In this document: piece after piece, positions 45,415 through 58,592 of the stretch
How positions within the stretch are numbered: position 1 is the first letter of the stretch
How the letters are laid out: the number at the start of each line of letters is the position of its first letter
Assembly (NCBI GenBank): GCA_012295275.1
Contig: CM022673.1
Span: 28,587,136 to 28,651,135, forward strand
DNA: 64,000 nt
Origin: Chrysomallon squamiferum
Lineage: Eukaryota; Mollusca; Gastropoda; Neomphalida; Peltospiridae
Direction of reading: 5' to 3'
Position numbers and translations under genes: made by a program
The notes under the pieces: generated by a model
The model's input: only the letters and a program-made list of their open reading frames with translations
Told to the model about the DNA's origin: nothing
Database searches by the model: none

Positions 45415-45732
45415 GAAAAAGCATTTATAAACGTCCTGAAAATTGAAAAATATCCAAGAATTAGAAAGAAAAAAAAAATAATAATATTACGGTGTTAACA
45501 TTATTATTACACCGTTTACGTAAACACCAGAAATTAAACCTTTACTTGAACTGTATTTCCTGACTGCGTTGCCAAAGTATTTACTGACTACGTCATGGTG
45601 ACGTATTGACGTTATTCCGGTTTTGTCGGGCTTATTACGTGACTTGCGCCTTCGACAGCGTATAATTAGCTTCTCCGTGTCTGTTACGAAATGAACAGTT
45701 CGTTGGTGTTACGTAACAGTCACGTTATCAAC

Positions 45733-45804
45733 TGCCCATCGCGGAATGGAATCGACTCTTGAATCCGTAACTAACGTTAGACCAGCGGTGTAACAGCTGA
45801 GCAA
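45733..45804 (-). mobile_element. tRNA-derived SINE head
   Basis: Read on the minus strand, the segment begins TGCTCAGCTG, continues ACCGCTGGTCTAACGTTA, and has a B-box-like AGAGTCGATTCC at tRNA-like spacing. It is an imperfect tRNA rather than an intact gene: the acceptor stem cannot be closed. This is the form expected of a Pol III SINE head, whose body would extend toward 45650. Confidence 0.5.
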
Positions 45805-46155
45805 TCTAGAACTCGGTCAGGTTTTTTTTTTTTTTTTGAATCGGAGATTCTACGTCTATTTATAAAATAGGATAATTTTCGTTTTCGGCCGACTCAGCTT
45901 TGAAACAACATTTTATTATTATAAAAAAAATAATTGTTGATATTTCTATACGTAGACGTGTTTAGACAACGAGATGTATGTATAAATTGGTATATGTATA
46001 TAGATGTGTGTATATATATATATATATAAATATATATAATTGTACGTATACAAACACACTCACTCCCTACATATACATTTATACATATATACATGCACAG
46101 ATAGATGCATACATACATATTGATTTATTTATTATTATAATTTTTATTTTTATTT

Positions 46156-46186
<31 letters not shown>

Positions 46187-47615
46187 CAATTTGTGTAAAA
46201 TTATGTTGCGTGGTTCCTAGTAAAGATGGTAAATATGTAAATTACAAGCATTTTACTCCCACGGTAATATACCAACAGAATAAACAAATAAATTAGATGT
46301 GCTTAGAAAACAGACAAAAACAGAAGATCTGTTTTGACCGCAGTATGAAAACAACTGAAGAAACAAGTTACATCTTAAAGCGTTTAGTGTTTTACGTGTG
46401 TGTTTGTGCATGTATGCACATCTCTATGTGCGTGCGCGCGTGTGTATGTATCTTTCTGTGCGTGTTTCTGTTTGTAGCACTAAAAACAACTATGTTTGTC
46501 ACTGACGTGAGGGTTTAGAAGATTATCATTTCAAAACGTTTGAGGTAATTGCTTGAAAGCTTCAGAAAAGAATGAAACGTTATCTATGTGTTATTAGAGA
46601 ATGTTAGGCACAGGATATGCCAAATGATAAATATTAGTGTTTTCAAACGAAGAAGAAATGCGAAACCAATGTCTTTGTTCCAGTCATCTCTGGTATTTAG
46701 AATCTGAATGAAAAGAAACATTTTGTTATATTGTCTTATACGAGATATCTTTCTTCTGAATGGGTCTATTTACTAAAATAGCTCTAAATGATCTAGACTG
46801 TAAACTTCTAGAAACTATTTTTGTTTCGTCCATGTTTAATCAGCGTATGTTAAAACACGGTGATAGTTGCGTATGGTCTGGTAAACGTGAAAATGGATAT
46901 TCACTGATACTGACTTTAAAATGCTGGTTTGTGTTAATTTACTTCGCTGATATTCCGTTTTTGTCACGTAAATCGTTATTTTAGGTATAAAAATTATGCT
47001 TTAATTCATCCTTCTGAAGTTCAAATTACAGCTATGATTGCAGAGAAAAAAAAAAAAAAAAATTGTTTCAGATAATTTTGGAAGTGTGTTAAAAATAAAC
47101 GGATGAGTACCAATCTGTAAAACTTTCAGTTAATTTACTGGAAGCAAAACGAGGTTTAATTATTTTCTAAGATCATTACAGAAGTAATGCACAATGCTAT
47201 GAACATCTAGATGTTATTATATGACTAATAAAATATTTCTAAAATAAATACGCATATCATGGGTCTTTATTTTTCGCGTGTTACGAGGACGATATTCAAT
47301 ATTTCACTCAACCAGCTCAGCGTAATGAACCCAGCATCTTCCAGTCTGATATCTGACATAGAAATTAACTGTTACTCTTTATTTCACTTTGCCTCAGACC
47401 GGTAGTTACGGGTTCCCAGATAGTACTTTACGTTAAATCCTATATCATCGATTTCCGAAAGTCGCCGATGACGAATATAGACGGAAAGAGTGACGCAATT
47501 AGCCATCGATTTAGTGAGCAGCAGCGTAATATTTAGTTAGTTATGCCGGCTGGATAAAATGTATCACTGCAAGTATGAGATAAACAGTGGCTCGTACGTT
47601 GACTACATTAGACTT

Positions 47616-47813
47616 TCATGATTTTAGTTTCGTTTCAGCTTCATTGATGAGCTGGCGAAAACGCACGAAATGACAGACACGTAAGACGTAATGATTTCCA
47701 ATGTCGCTCTGACTTTTCGTGTTTACGTTCGATCGCGTCGACTCTTTCAGCCAGTCGAAAAATAAATACGACCAATATCCCGACACTGTGGGATTTCCGT
47801 TCAGCGCCTGCAT
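47616..47813 (-). CDS. Candidate terminal exon or small ORF, unrecognised
   Basis: The frame M-Q-A-L-N-G-N-P-T-V-S-G-Y-W-S-Y-L-F-F-D-W-L-K-E-S ends 65 residues later at a TGA. It stays open further upstream (V-C-F-E-M) to a possible acceptor, taactctag, just 12 nt before the ATG. Codon choice is mixed and CpG-containing, unlike the AT-rich flanks. A 110-bp (GA)n array lies only 40 bp upstream. No family is recognised. Confidence 0.3.
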   Translation of the reverse strand: MQALNGNPTVSGYWSYLFFDWLKESTRSNVNTKSQSDIGNHYVLRVCHFVRFRQLINEAETKLKS

Positions 47814-47848
47814 TTCGAAACAAACTAGAGTTATGTTGCCATTTTATT

Positions 47849-47967
<119 letters not shown>

Positions 47968-48464
47968 ATTATAACAAATACCATTCATTACCTTTTCAAT
48001 ACGAGTTTTTATGCAAGTTCATTAAATTAATTCTCGACGTGTAATCTGCGTTCCTAATCCAACACAGTTCTGGTAATGTAAGCAAACACCAATGTTTCGG
48101 ACCAGCTAAATACAGAGATGGAAACATTGCACCAGCTTATGCAGAAAGATAAATTACGAAATAGCTTCCTTATCTAATAAGCTGATATAAAGACGACTTT
48201 AACAGAAGAGATTAAGGCGCTGGATAGCTGCCATCCATCTTAGCAAACTGCAAGCTGAGAAATTTATCTCCGGCAGAAGAAGCTTTAATCGGACACTAAT
48301 TTAGCTAAACTGATTCTAATCGTTATAAAATTAAGATTACTACATCGTATATCATGTTCGTGGTCCTTGCTAACCTCCACACGTTTCAAATAAATACTGT
48401 CGTGTAGGTTATTTATGTGTGCAAAAAAAAAAATGTCTACAGGCTTACATTCGAGTCTACACAT

Positions 48465-48465
<1 letters not shown>

Positions 48466-48525
<60 letters not shown>

Positions 48526-48852
48526 TTCATGCAAACACTGAAGAAAAACAGACAGAGATTCACAAATAGCCATATGCACAGATATGTACAAAGAAAACCA
48601 AAGATAAAAGAAAAAAGAAAAGACTACTGGGAAAAAAAAATATATATATATATAATATTAAGCAATTTACTTATCAGAGAATCCTATGCGCACATACTTA
48701 CCTATTGGTACTTACATACATACATAAAAAATAGGCCTACAGACATACATTATTCACACATACATACATACATACATACATACATACATACATACATACA
48801 TACATACATACATACATAGATACTATATACATACATACATACATACATACAT
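48466..48852 (+). repeat. (CA)n and (CATA)n arrays
   Basis: CA at 48466-48521, CATA at about 48761-48818 and again at 48829-48852. Confidence 0.95.
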
Positions 48853-49682
48853 ATACACACACACAAACAAACATTCATGCACACACACGAACACCCATAC
48901 TACCATACACGTACAAAGAAAACCAAAGGTTGAAACAAGAATAAAAAGAAAAGTAAAAGAAAAGAAAAAGAAAAAACTACGGTGAAAAAACAACAACGAT
49001 TCTGTAAATAAAAAACGAAGAAAACTGAAAAAGAAAAAAACAACATCTAAATAAACAAGTGGCAGCCAAATAAATGGCATCACAAAAGGTAAATCGTCTG
49101 TTATATGATGTTAATTAAAAGAGCCGAGGAGAGGAAAAACTTGTTTAAACCTGAAGGGAATCTGCTCGCCTTCTGCTGATTTCATCAACGACCTTCACCT
49201 GTTTGCGCATGCTCGGGGCGTGGCGGATAAAAAAACTCTGTCAGCAAACTCATTTTTCTACCTCCGCTCAATCCCAGTCCAATTAATTCTATTTGCCACG
49301 TGCTGACTTCGTTCCTCTTGAGTTTAAAATAGCACTTTTTCGTTAACTAATTTCACCCAGTGATTTTAGACATACAAACATACATATATATATATATGAT
49401 TATCTACCTATCTATCTATCTATCTTAAGTATAAATAAATATATATATATATATTTATTTATTTATTTATTTATTTATTTATGGAACTGTCTGGCTATCT
49501 GTCTATAAATATCATGAATCGTCGTAATAAATAAATGAAAAAAAGAAATCACAGAATATGATTTTGCTTCCAGTGGTTAAATTATACTTTGTTGTTTTCT
49601 ACTAGCATCAGTCTGTTTCATTGTTCTTTTCAAAAAAAAAAAAAAAAAAAAAGACATGTTACCATTGTATAACACATTACAC

Positions 49683-49717
<35 letters not shown>

Positions 49718-50601
49718 GTAGTTACTAGTGAACCAATTAGTTTTATTGTAGCTTTCTGGCGTCGTGTGCTTCCTCCTTCTCCAGCAGGAGAGAGTTTGGC
49801 GAGCGGATGAGTAGCCACTTCTCCGGCCATTCGCTCGATCCTGTGCCAAGGAAATTTTGCTCACTCGACCCAGTTTTGTCTTCGTTTGTGTTTCAGCGAT
49901 TTTGGAAAAGTGCAGACGAGCTCACTTGTAAAATGACAGAAAATAGCTGTGAAAGAAGATAATAATCGATATAATTGACATTTAGAAGATGAATAATAAT
50001 AATCAAATGCAACATTCGTACTTATTTTAGATAAATTTGCTTCACAGGAATTTGTGTATTTGTCTGCGTATATATATATATATTTATTTATTTATTTATT
50101 TATTTATTTATTCGTTCATTCATTCATTCATTCTAGATTTTTTTTTTTCTTGAATGACAACGCCTTACCCCACCCCTCTTTTCTGAAACCCTGGCACCGC
50201 CCCTATCGAACTACAGTTTATAAACTTCCAGTACGTCGGTGCTTTGATATCTGGAGACTTCATAAACAAACAGTTACGTACGCGAAGACAAACTTCTGAG
50301 TAGCAGACCGGATCACAGTATATGTTATTGCATCCAGTGATTAAATTATTGTGCAAAAAAAATACCATTAGCGTATGCGATGTTCTACAACAGCACACGC
50401 CACTGTGTATGTTAAATCGTGGTAAATCACAATTACTGCCTGGCAGTGTTTATTTTAGTACGTCATAATATGACCCGAAGAGCAATTTTTCAGTGTTTAT
50501 CTTTGCTTCTGTGTTTCAAGAGGAAGCCAGATCGGTTAGTGAGTCGAGAATGTACAACTCGTTTTTTTTTTTTTTTTTGGACAAGACTGAAATTATGAAT
50601 G

Positions 50602-50705
<104 letters not shown>

Positions 50706-51364
50706 TCTATATAGATATATATTCCTCTTTTTTGCCGTCATTTATTATTTATTTATTGATTTATTTTATTTTATTTTAGTTTAGTTTAGTTTATTTTAGT
50801 TTAGTTTATTTTATTTACCTTAATTACTGATCAACTAATACCTTTCTATAATTTTTAGTAAGCTCAGACATTCTTAGCGCTGTTTTTACGTACGAAACGC
50901 TGTATAATTTGGTCGTTCCAATTCAGAATGAATGTTTGACATGGTTTGTCGTGACCATCAGAATCGCAGATAAGACAGACTACTTGAAAGAACCTAAGCG
51001 ACCTTCGCCGATACATCAGCATGTGTCGAAGATCTTGCTTCTGAAAGTCCATGCGGGGGCAAATTCTTCAAATAGCTTGCGACACTTAAAATATAAAACA
51101 ACGGAAGACCCGGTACAATCAATACAATCATTCGGACGATGACTCTGCATTGCAGACGACAATTATGACTGTCGGTGTTAAATAATTCAGAATAACTCTG
51201 AAACGAGTCACCAACCTTCCTAATATGTTTTAATCGGTCAAAGACTGAAACGTTTTTTTTTTTTTTTTTTCATTACTTATCTTCTGACGATGTCTGTTCT
51301 GCGATTTGGAGACTTTTGAACTTTTCGGTGTATCTGGTCTTGAAGAAATAATGAAGTAAATGTA

Positions 51365-51695
51365 GTGGCAGTTGATAAATGCAATCGTTGATCTCGTGGT
51401 GATGTCGATGGGTCGTGGTTAATACAGGAAGTCATCATCTGATAGCTTCGCCGTTTATCTGGATCCAAGCATAACACAAACGAATTACTGAAACAAATTC
51501 GGTGATGGTTGATGTATGTCGTTGTCACTGATAAATGGAATGGTGTTTGGTAAATGCAGTCGTCGTTGGTAAAACTATATTGGTATTTGGTAAATGAATG
51601 ATCACTGCAAAATGGAATTGTAAAAAATTAAAGGGTTTTTGATAAGTGTAATGGACTTTGGCAAAAATAACCGACAAAGGTAAATGTGATTATCA
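51365..51695 (+). repeat. Degenerate TTGGTAAATG-type tandem repeat
   Basis: TTGRTAAATGNAATSG-like words occur near 51371, 51528, 51548, 51570, 51588, 51606, 51638, 51658 and 51676, roughly every 18-30 bp in the second half. Confidence 0.7.
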
Positions 51696-52421
51696 TTTGA
51701 GTTTGTAAACTGTCCCTGTCCTTCTCATCCTGATCATCATTATTCTTATCATCATCATTATCATTTTCTATTACATTCATCATCATCATCGACATTAGTT
51801 TTCTGGAAATAAAAGTAAAAGAAAATGGTATTAGAATATCATTTTCTACGACTGTGTAGGATACTGAAATTTAATTAGCTAAAAGAAAAAATTTAAATTA
51901 AGTTCGGTGACATTTAAAATGCATTAGCTATTTTATATATTTTATTTATTTCTTTTTTTTTAAATATTTTTTTGTTATATGTCAAACTATATAATGATAA
52001 TAAAAATAATTTAAAAAAAACATGGAGTTAATAAAATATGAACACAATGTTATTAATGCAGGGGTGTATTCTGAATCTAAGGGAAAAAAAGAAACATCAT
52101 CATTACGTTATCTTATAACTTTTGAGATCAAATTAGATTTGTTAATAAAGGGAAAAAAACAAACATCGACTGGTTAAAAATGAAACGAGATTAGTTCTTT
52201 CTAAGAAGCATTTTTTTATAGTGAGTAGTTTTGTAATATAAAATACTGCTTTAAAAAACAAATTAAAAAAAAAGCAAACGAAACAAGACAACAGTTGTAA
52301 TACAGTATATAAAGTAGTAAAAAAAAGAAGATCAAAATGAATTTTTTTATTTCATTATTAGTAGTAGTTTTAGTCTTATTATTAGTATTAGATATATCAG
52401 TATTTTATTATTCTCATTATC

Positions 52422-52423
<2 letters not shown>

Positions 52424-52487
<64 letters not shown>

Positions 52488-52525
52488 TTCATTATTATTA
52501 TTAGTAGTAGTAGTAGTAGTAGTAT
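52424..52525 (+). repeat. (ATT)n-(AGT)n microsatellite
   Basis: ATT units to about 52501, then eight AGT units. Confidence 0.96.
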
Positions 52526-53239
52526 TTCATATATATGCATTGTTATTCTTTAATAGCTTCTTTTCGTCCTATTTATTTGACCAGTAGTCTACGACTAAAA
52601 TAAAAAGTACAAACGAAGAACAAAACCACACGTACACATATTTAAAAGTTCGTACAAAACTTCTTTCTTTCCTTTTATATTATTTATCACTTTCTTCTTT
52701 TTTTTAAACTTTTTATTTGTTTAAACGGACAAAATTGCTTCAGCTTTTCAGAACAACAAACACGCGAAGGAGCCAGTGACGAAATAATCTTCATCACTTT
52801 ATTATTTATGGCTTTTCCCCAAGCCACAAATAACCAATATTGTCACCACTGACATAGTTCTCTTAATTTCTATTGATCCTATCTGTAAGGGTGTTGCTGT
52901 TATTCTGTTTCGATGTCCATCTTCTACTAATATTAGATTCGTCTTTATTGCTTGTCAAATTTTACGCAGTGAAAATCCACATCCATCTGTAAGAGGATGA
53001 AGCATTCATTTTTTTATTTCTCTTTTGCTTTCCTCAGACCTCTCAAACTATTAACCCCCATTAACATAATTATTTAATTCCATATCCATGTCTTAAACGC
53101 AATAAAAAGATGCCAGGTTGCTGCAGAAAACTGGCGTGTGTAAATGGAATTATAAGAAGGCGGTGATGAAGGTAACAGTTGAATAATATAAAGATAAGAA
53201 ATAGCTGAAAGGCAATAGTTATAAAGAATGTACGTGTTT

Positions 53240-53241
<2 letters not shown>

Positions 53242-53297
<56 letters not shown>

Positions 53298-53401
53298 ATA
53301 CATGGACATATATATGTATATAGTATTTATGTACATTTATGTACGTAAGCACTTATACATGTATGTATGTATGCACATATATGTCCGTATATATGTATGT
53401 A

Positions 53402-53432
<31 letters not shown>

Positions 53433-53582
53433 GTATATCTATGCATACGTATATACGATCATAAGTACATATCATATGTACATACATGTACGTATGTGTG
53501 TTTGTACATATATATGTGTGTGTGTGTGTGCATGTATGTATGTATGCTTGTATATATGCATGTAAATGTATATATATATATT
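53242..53582 (+). repeat. (TG)n then TATG/TATA-rich stretch
   Basis: TG at 53242-53296, followed by almost 300 bp of imperfect TATG, TACG and TATA words. Confidence 0.92.
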
Positions 53583-54435
53583 CTGAACAAACTGCATTCA
53601 TGTAAGTTCGTACCTATCTTCAATCAAATTTCATTTTTATTTGGAGTTGTATTGCTTATGCTTATGTTGTAATGCAATTGCGGTAGAAGACGTACATTAA
53701 ATTTTTAAAAATCTCTCTCCACAATATAACCCGCATATCTGGTACAAAAAGAAAGTTTCAACACTAATTCTGTGTGCGGAATCTTCTTTTTAATGATAAT
53801 TTCATTTCTGACATTTAGTGAAATGCGGGACCCATTCTTGTTGAGTTTTATTTTTAATAAAGGGATAAATATGATTTTTAAACTTTTTTTTTTTTTTTTA
53901 TTTCTTTTTTTTTTTTTTTTTTTTTTGTTATTAGTTTATTGAAATTTGAATTATTACGTTGTTTACGTGCACATGTTTAGAAAATGAGTGGCATTTAAAT
54001 TTAAGCAAAAATAAGAAACTTTAATCTCATGCATGTATGGAAAGCAACGAAATATTTAAATTTAGACATAATAAGAAAAAATAATAATGATTTTTAAATG
54101 ACAATTTCTTTTTCTTTTCTTCTTCTTTTTCTTTTTTAATAAAATTTTAAAAAAAAATGGTTGCTGAAGAAAAAAAAAAGAAAAGAAAAGAAAAGAAAAG
54201 TAAAGAAAAAAGATAATTATCAAAATTAATTTCCGCGTGCAGAAAGAAATGTGAAAATTACTGATGCCACAGTGGCCTTTTCTGCGTTTGAATTTAATTT
54301 GTAGTGAACACGAAAAAAACGTGTCGTAGTCCCTGGTTAAGAAAAACATTAATTACTTATCACTGTCGCTGATAACTGCTTAGAAGACACCTTCAGAAAT
54401 TACGCTGTGACTATATTAAACAGAAAACGTTTAAC

Positions 54436-54437
54436 AC

Positions 54438-54487
<50 letters not shown>
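54436..54487 (+). repeat. (ATT)n microsatellite
   Basis: About 17 units. Confidence 0.96.
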
Positions 54488-54488
<1 letters not shown>

Positions 54489-57400
54489 GATGATTTAAAT
54501 TCAATATTATAAGACCAGAGCAAACCTGTATAGCTTTCAGCTGTATTGTTATTAACGTCGTTATATTTAGAAATGCACGTTTTGGGAGTATGAATGTATA
54601 AGTAAGTGTGTGTGTGTGTGTTTATATGTGTGTTTCTGTATATGTTTATGTGTCTGTGTCTGTATGTGTATAATTATGGGTATGTTTCTGTATGTGTGTT
54701 TGTATGCATGTGTATGTGGGTGGACCAACACGAGAATGGGATTTCAAAAAATAAATAAATTAATTAAATTAAATTAAATAGAATTATCAATCATATATCC
54801 TAAACTACAGAATACACCTAAAACATTTGTCATTTAATAAAGATATCAGCTACAAAATTAAAAAAGTAATCTTAACTCGAAATGGACTAGGAACAATACA
54901 ACAGTACTTAACAACCGAGATTCAAACATTTATCCATATAACTGCTCTGCTTTATTTACTTATTTACTTACTCGTTCTAATCTGAATTTTTTTAAACACA
55001 CTGAAACAAGACTTTTTTTTAATTTTACCGTTTTGCCTTCTTCCCGTTTGCTTTGATTGTTTTATCTTTCCCACTGACAAAGTATTGGTCGTCATTAATG
55101 GACACATTAAAGTCGGTGGACCGAATAAAATCGGACATAACGTCACTGGCAGAGAGATATGAAGAGATTTGCAAGACGAAGTCTCTAAATGTCATCGCGG
55201 TTGTAACAAACTCGTAAAAGGTTATTGGAATGACCAAAGCTTATCTTTCACTGTACACAACGACGTCGAATGAACGAACATGACCGAGAGATTCTCTCTG
55301 GTATACCGAATCAATATAAGTTATCTCTTAAATAAGCAGATCTCATCGAAAACAAACAAACGAATGGCGATTGAAATAAAGTCAAAAACGTGATGAAAAC
55401 CGGCTAAAGTATTGCGTTTGTTAATCGTAAATTAGCGATCGACCTTTAGAATCTTTTTTTTTTTTTTTTTTTTCTTCTTCTCCTTCATATTTTCTTTTGA
55501 TAATTTTTTGTATTATTATTATTCATTCATGCTACTGTATTCTGCATATTTTGTGATTTGTTATATTTATTTATTTTTATATTTTTGTTTTCCCTGATTG
55601 ATTGATTTATTTTCGGGGATATGTATTTTCTTTTTTGTGTTTTACTTATTATTTTGTGCTGTTGTCGTTATCAGTAAATACTTTTCTGCTGTACTACCAC
55701 TGCTATCACAACTATTAAACCTGCCCCTGTTACTGCTGCTGCTAATGTTACTATAACCACGATTACTACTTCTAATAATAATTATAATCATTATAATCAT
55801 AATTTTGCTATCGATTATGACAATGACATGACGAAGAAGATCTTCATATGTACAAAATATGTTTCAGTTTTCATTTTATTTTAATTTCACTTTCTAAAAT
55901 TTCTTCTTTCATTCTATGTATTTAATTTTCTTTGACTTCGCCTTTTCTATTCGCCGATTCAGACAACGAAGAACCTGTTAAAAAAAACAACTGACGACTC
56001 TGACGTTAATTCACAAAACGTCTGATCTCTGTTTCGTATACGCGTTCTCGCATCTCTTTGGCAAGCAGCTGTAATCTACGCTGAGCCCCATTGGACAAGC
56101 TTTTACACGTTTTTTTTTTTTTTTTTTTTTTTCTTCTTCTTCTCTCTCCTGCTTCTCGTCAGAGTGGGCTCACTTCTGAGGAAGACAGCGAATCCTGAGT
56201 ACCGAGCAGATTAAATCAGAATGAAAATGTGTCTTGTAAGCATTCATTGTCTAACACCCTTTCACCGAGTTCCACTCGTGGTGATAATCTAATTTGCAGC
56301 CGAGTGAGAGAGCAAATGATTATTTTTACGACTTTGCGCTGATTTGTTAAGTAACGGTGAGAGAAAAAAAATAAGAAAATGAAAAAATAAAAAAATAAAA
56401 ATGTTTTAAAAAAAACAAAAAAAAAAAATTTAAAGCAGACAGAGAAGAATAATATGATGATGTAGAAGTCCGCGAGTGAAAAAGAAAAGATAATCCCAAG
56501 CTGCAGGCAGCTTTGGCTTTCCGTTCGGATCCGCCTAGTTAATTGGAATTTTATAACGTCTGTTGCGTTAGTGCCAATCTTGTCGATACTCGCAAACCCA
56601 ACTAGACTGGGAACTCTGTCGTTAGCTCAGGCTGCGGCGGAGAACTACGTTCAGACTTACAAACTAACGGCGGATTGACAAGAACATGAGCAGTAGTTCC
56701 AACAGACATCGTCGTAATAATAACACGCTCGTCGAGTAATTTCAGAGAAGGATAAACAAAAAAATATATATTTATTTATATTTATTTATTTATTTATTTG
56801 TTTGTTTGTTAGGTAATTTATCATGGATGTCTGCGTACCGTATTAACTTTCGCTGTTTGGAATAAAATGTCCATTATTTATTTCGAGAAAAAAAAAGGAT
56901 TTTTCTTTTCACACATCGCATGTTTGTGAATTTTACTCTCGGCTTCAGAGTAAATGTGCAATATCGAGCATTGATCGGTGTGTGTTCAATGGAATGTGGG
57001 AAAGAGAGAGAGAGAAAAAAAAATAGCAGAGTTTGATCGATGTTTCTAACAGTGTTTGGAAACCGCAGTCAGTGAATGGTTTACACCTGTCGTTAATGAA
57101 AAATGTTTTGAGATAACTGTCATGTCTGACACAGTGGTAGTGGATGGCTAAACACGGACACCGATTCCACCATTTATTACAATAAATAAAAAAGAAGAAT
57201 AATAACAAATAAAAGTATGCGGTTTCTTGGATTCTCAGTAATGCAAGCTCTCCACTACGTTCTCGATAACGTTATCACATTTGCGTAAATCTCTCTCTCT
57301 TCTCTCTTGCGCTTGTGTTACGGAATTTTGTGTTTTTATCGTACATTCTTCTTCAGCATACAGTTTGCAAATTCAACAAAACATATCTGTGCTATTTAGT

Positions 57401-57687
57401 TTTTATTATTTTTTTTATTTTTTTTTTTTTAAATATTTATTTCCTTTATTATATCTTTTTTGTTGTTTTTATTGTCTTTTTTTAATTATATAAATTTTAA
57501 AAAAAAATTTTTTTTTTTTTTTTTTTTTTAAAGAAAACATTAGTTTTAATATTAGCACTGAAGATGTCTTAATTAGTTCAACCCAAGAGCGGTTATCGAT
57601 CCATCGATGTTTTATTGGCAAAAAGGAGACTGAAATAGTTTTCTTCAATGAGCGGAGTCGCGATGCCGCGTCTGATTGGAATTGAGA

Positions 57688-57730
57688 TCCCTCGTTCCCC
57701 TCGTTCCCCTCGCTCCCCTCGCTCCCCTCG
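57688..57730 (+). repeat. 9-bp minisatellite, nearly five copies
   Basis: The unit YTCCCCTCG is repeated in tandem, with a related CCCTCGTTCCCT at about 57841. On the minus strand it encodes an E-G-S/E-G-N repeat in an open frame. Confidence 0.93.
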
Positions 57731-57900
57731 CGAACCAGATCCCCAAACCGGATAACCAACTGTTTGAATAGCTGAAATTAAAAAATAATAATAATAATAA
57801 TAATAATAATTTTTAAAAAATTTAAAAAAAAATTCTACGTTCCCTCGTTCCCTGTTCGACGCAGGGAGGCAGGCAGGGAGTACAAATGCACATTTTCGGA

Positions 57901-57960
57901 TGACTGAGGATACGCTCTCGATGGTTGTTGTGACTGAGGATACTCTCTCGATGGTTGTTG
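57901..57960 (+). repeat. 30-bp direct tandem duplication
   Basis: Two copies of TGACTGAGGATACKCTCTCG plus ATGGTTGTTG differ at a single base. The duplication is 28 bp upstream of the candidate exon at 57989. Confidence 0.97.
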
Positions 57961-57988
57961 CGGCTTCGTTGACATCGCAGTCTGTTTG

Positions 57989-58050
57989 ATGGGCGATGCA
58001 GCGGCTAATACTGTCCCCAGACTTCGGGAGACGTCTCTCTGGCTTCCAAG
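57989..58050 (+). CDS. Candidate first coding exon with consensus donor
   Basis: The ATG at 57989 opens M-G-D-A-A-A-N-T-V-P-R-L-R-E-T-S-L-W-L-P, ending CTTCCAAG|GTAAGA in phase 2. The surrounding 57840-58050 is CpG- and GC-richer than the flanks, as a 5' exon or promoter would be, and holds a 2 x 30-bp duplication. No downstream exon was found before the window end. Confidence 0.3.
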
Positions 58051-58469
58051 GTAAGAACTTCTTTTTATATTTTCATATTTTTATATTTTTTTTATATTTT
58101 TATATTACTCTCTGGTTTTTCTCTGTGTAGACATTTAGTGCCAAGAAGTTCGAATTTATCGATAATTTTTTTTTTTTTTTTTTTTATTCTTAGACGTGTA
58201 TTTAGTTTTATTTTATTTTTCACGTCATGCAAATGAACGGTTATCGGTTTTCTGATCAACTCTTTTTGTGAGTTTATTCATTCATTATCATTTTTTTAAA
58301 AGCATTTTTTTTTTTAATGAATTTAAGTATTAACCATGAACATACAAACAGAATACATATACATGCTAACACAAAAATGTATATATTTATCCGTTCATAT
58401 TTTAGTAAATAATACATACATACAGACACATTCACACACACATTCATATGTATGTATGTACACATATAT

Positions 58470-58592
58470 TTACATACATACATACATATACATACATACA
58501 TACATATATATACATACATACATACATACATACATACATACATACATACATACATACATACATACATACATACATACATACATACATACATA
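58470..58592 (+). repeat. (CATA)n microsatellite
   Basis: About 22 pure units from 58505, preceded by imperfect ones. Confidence 0.96.
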
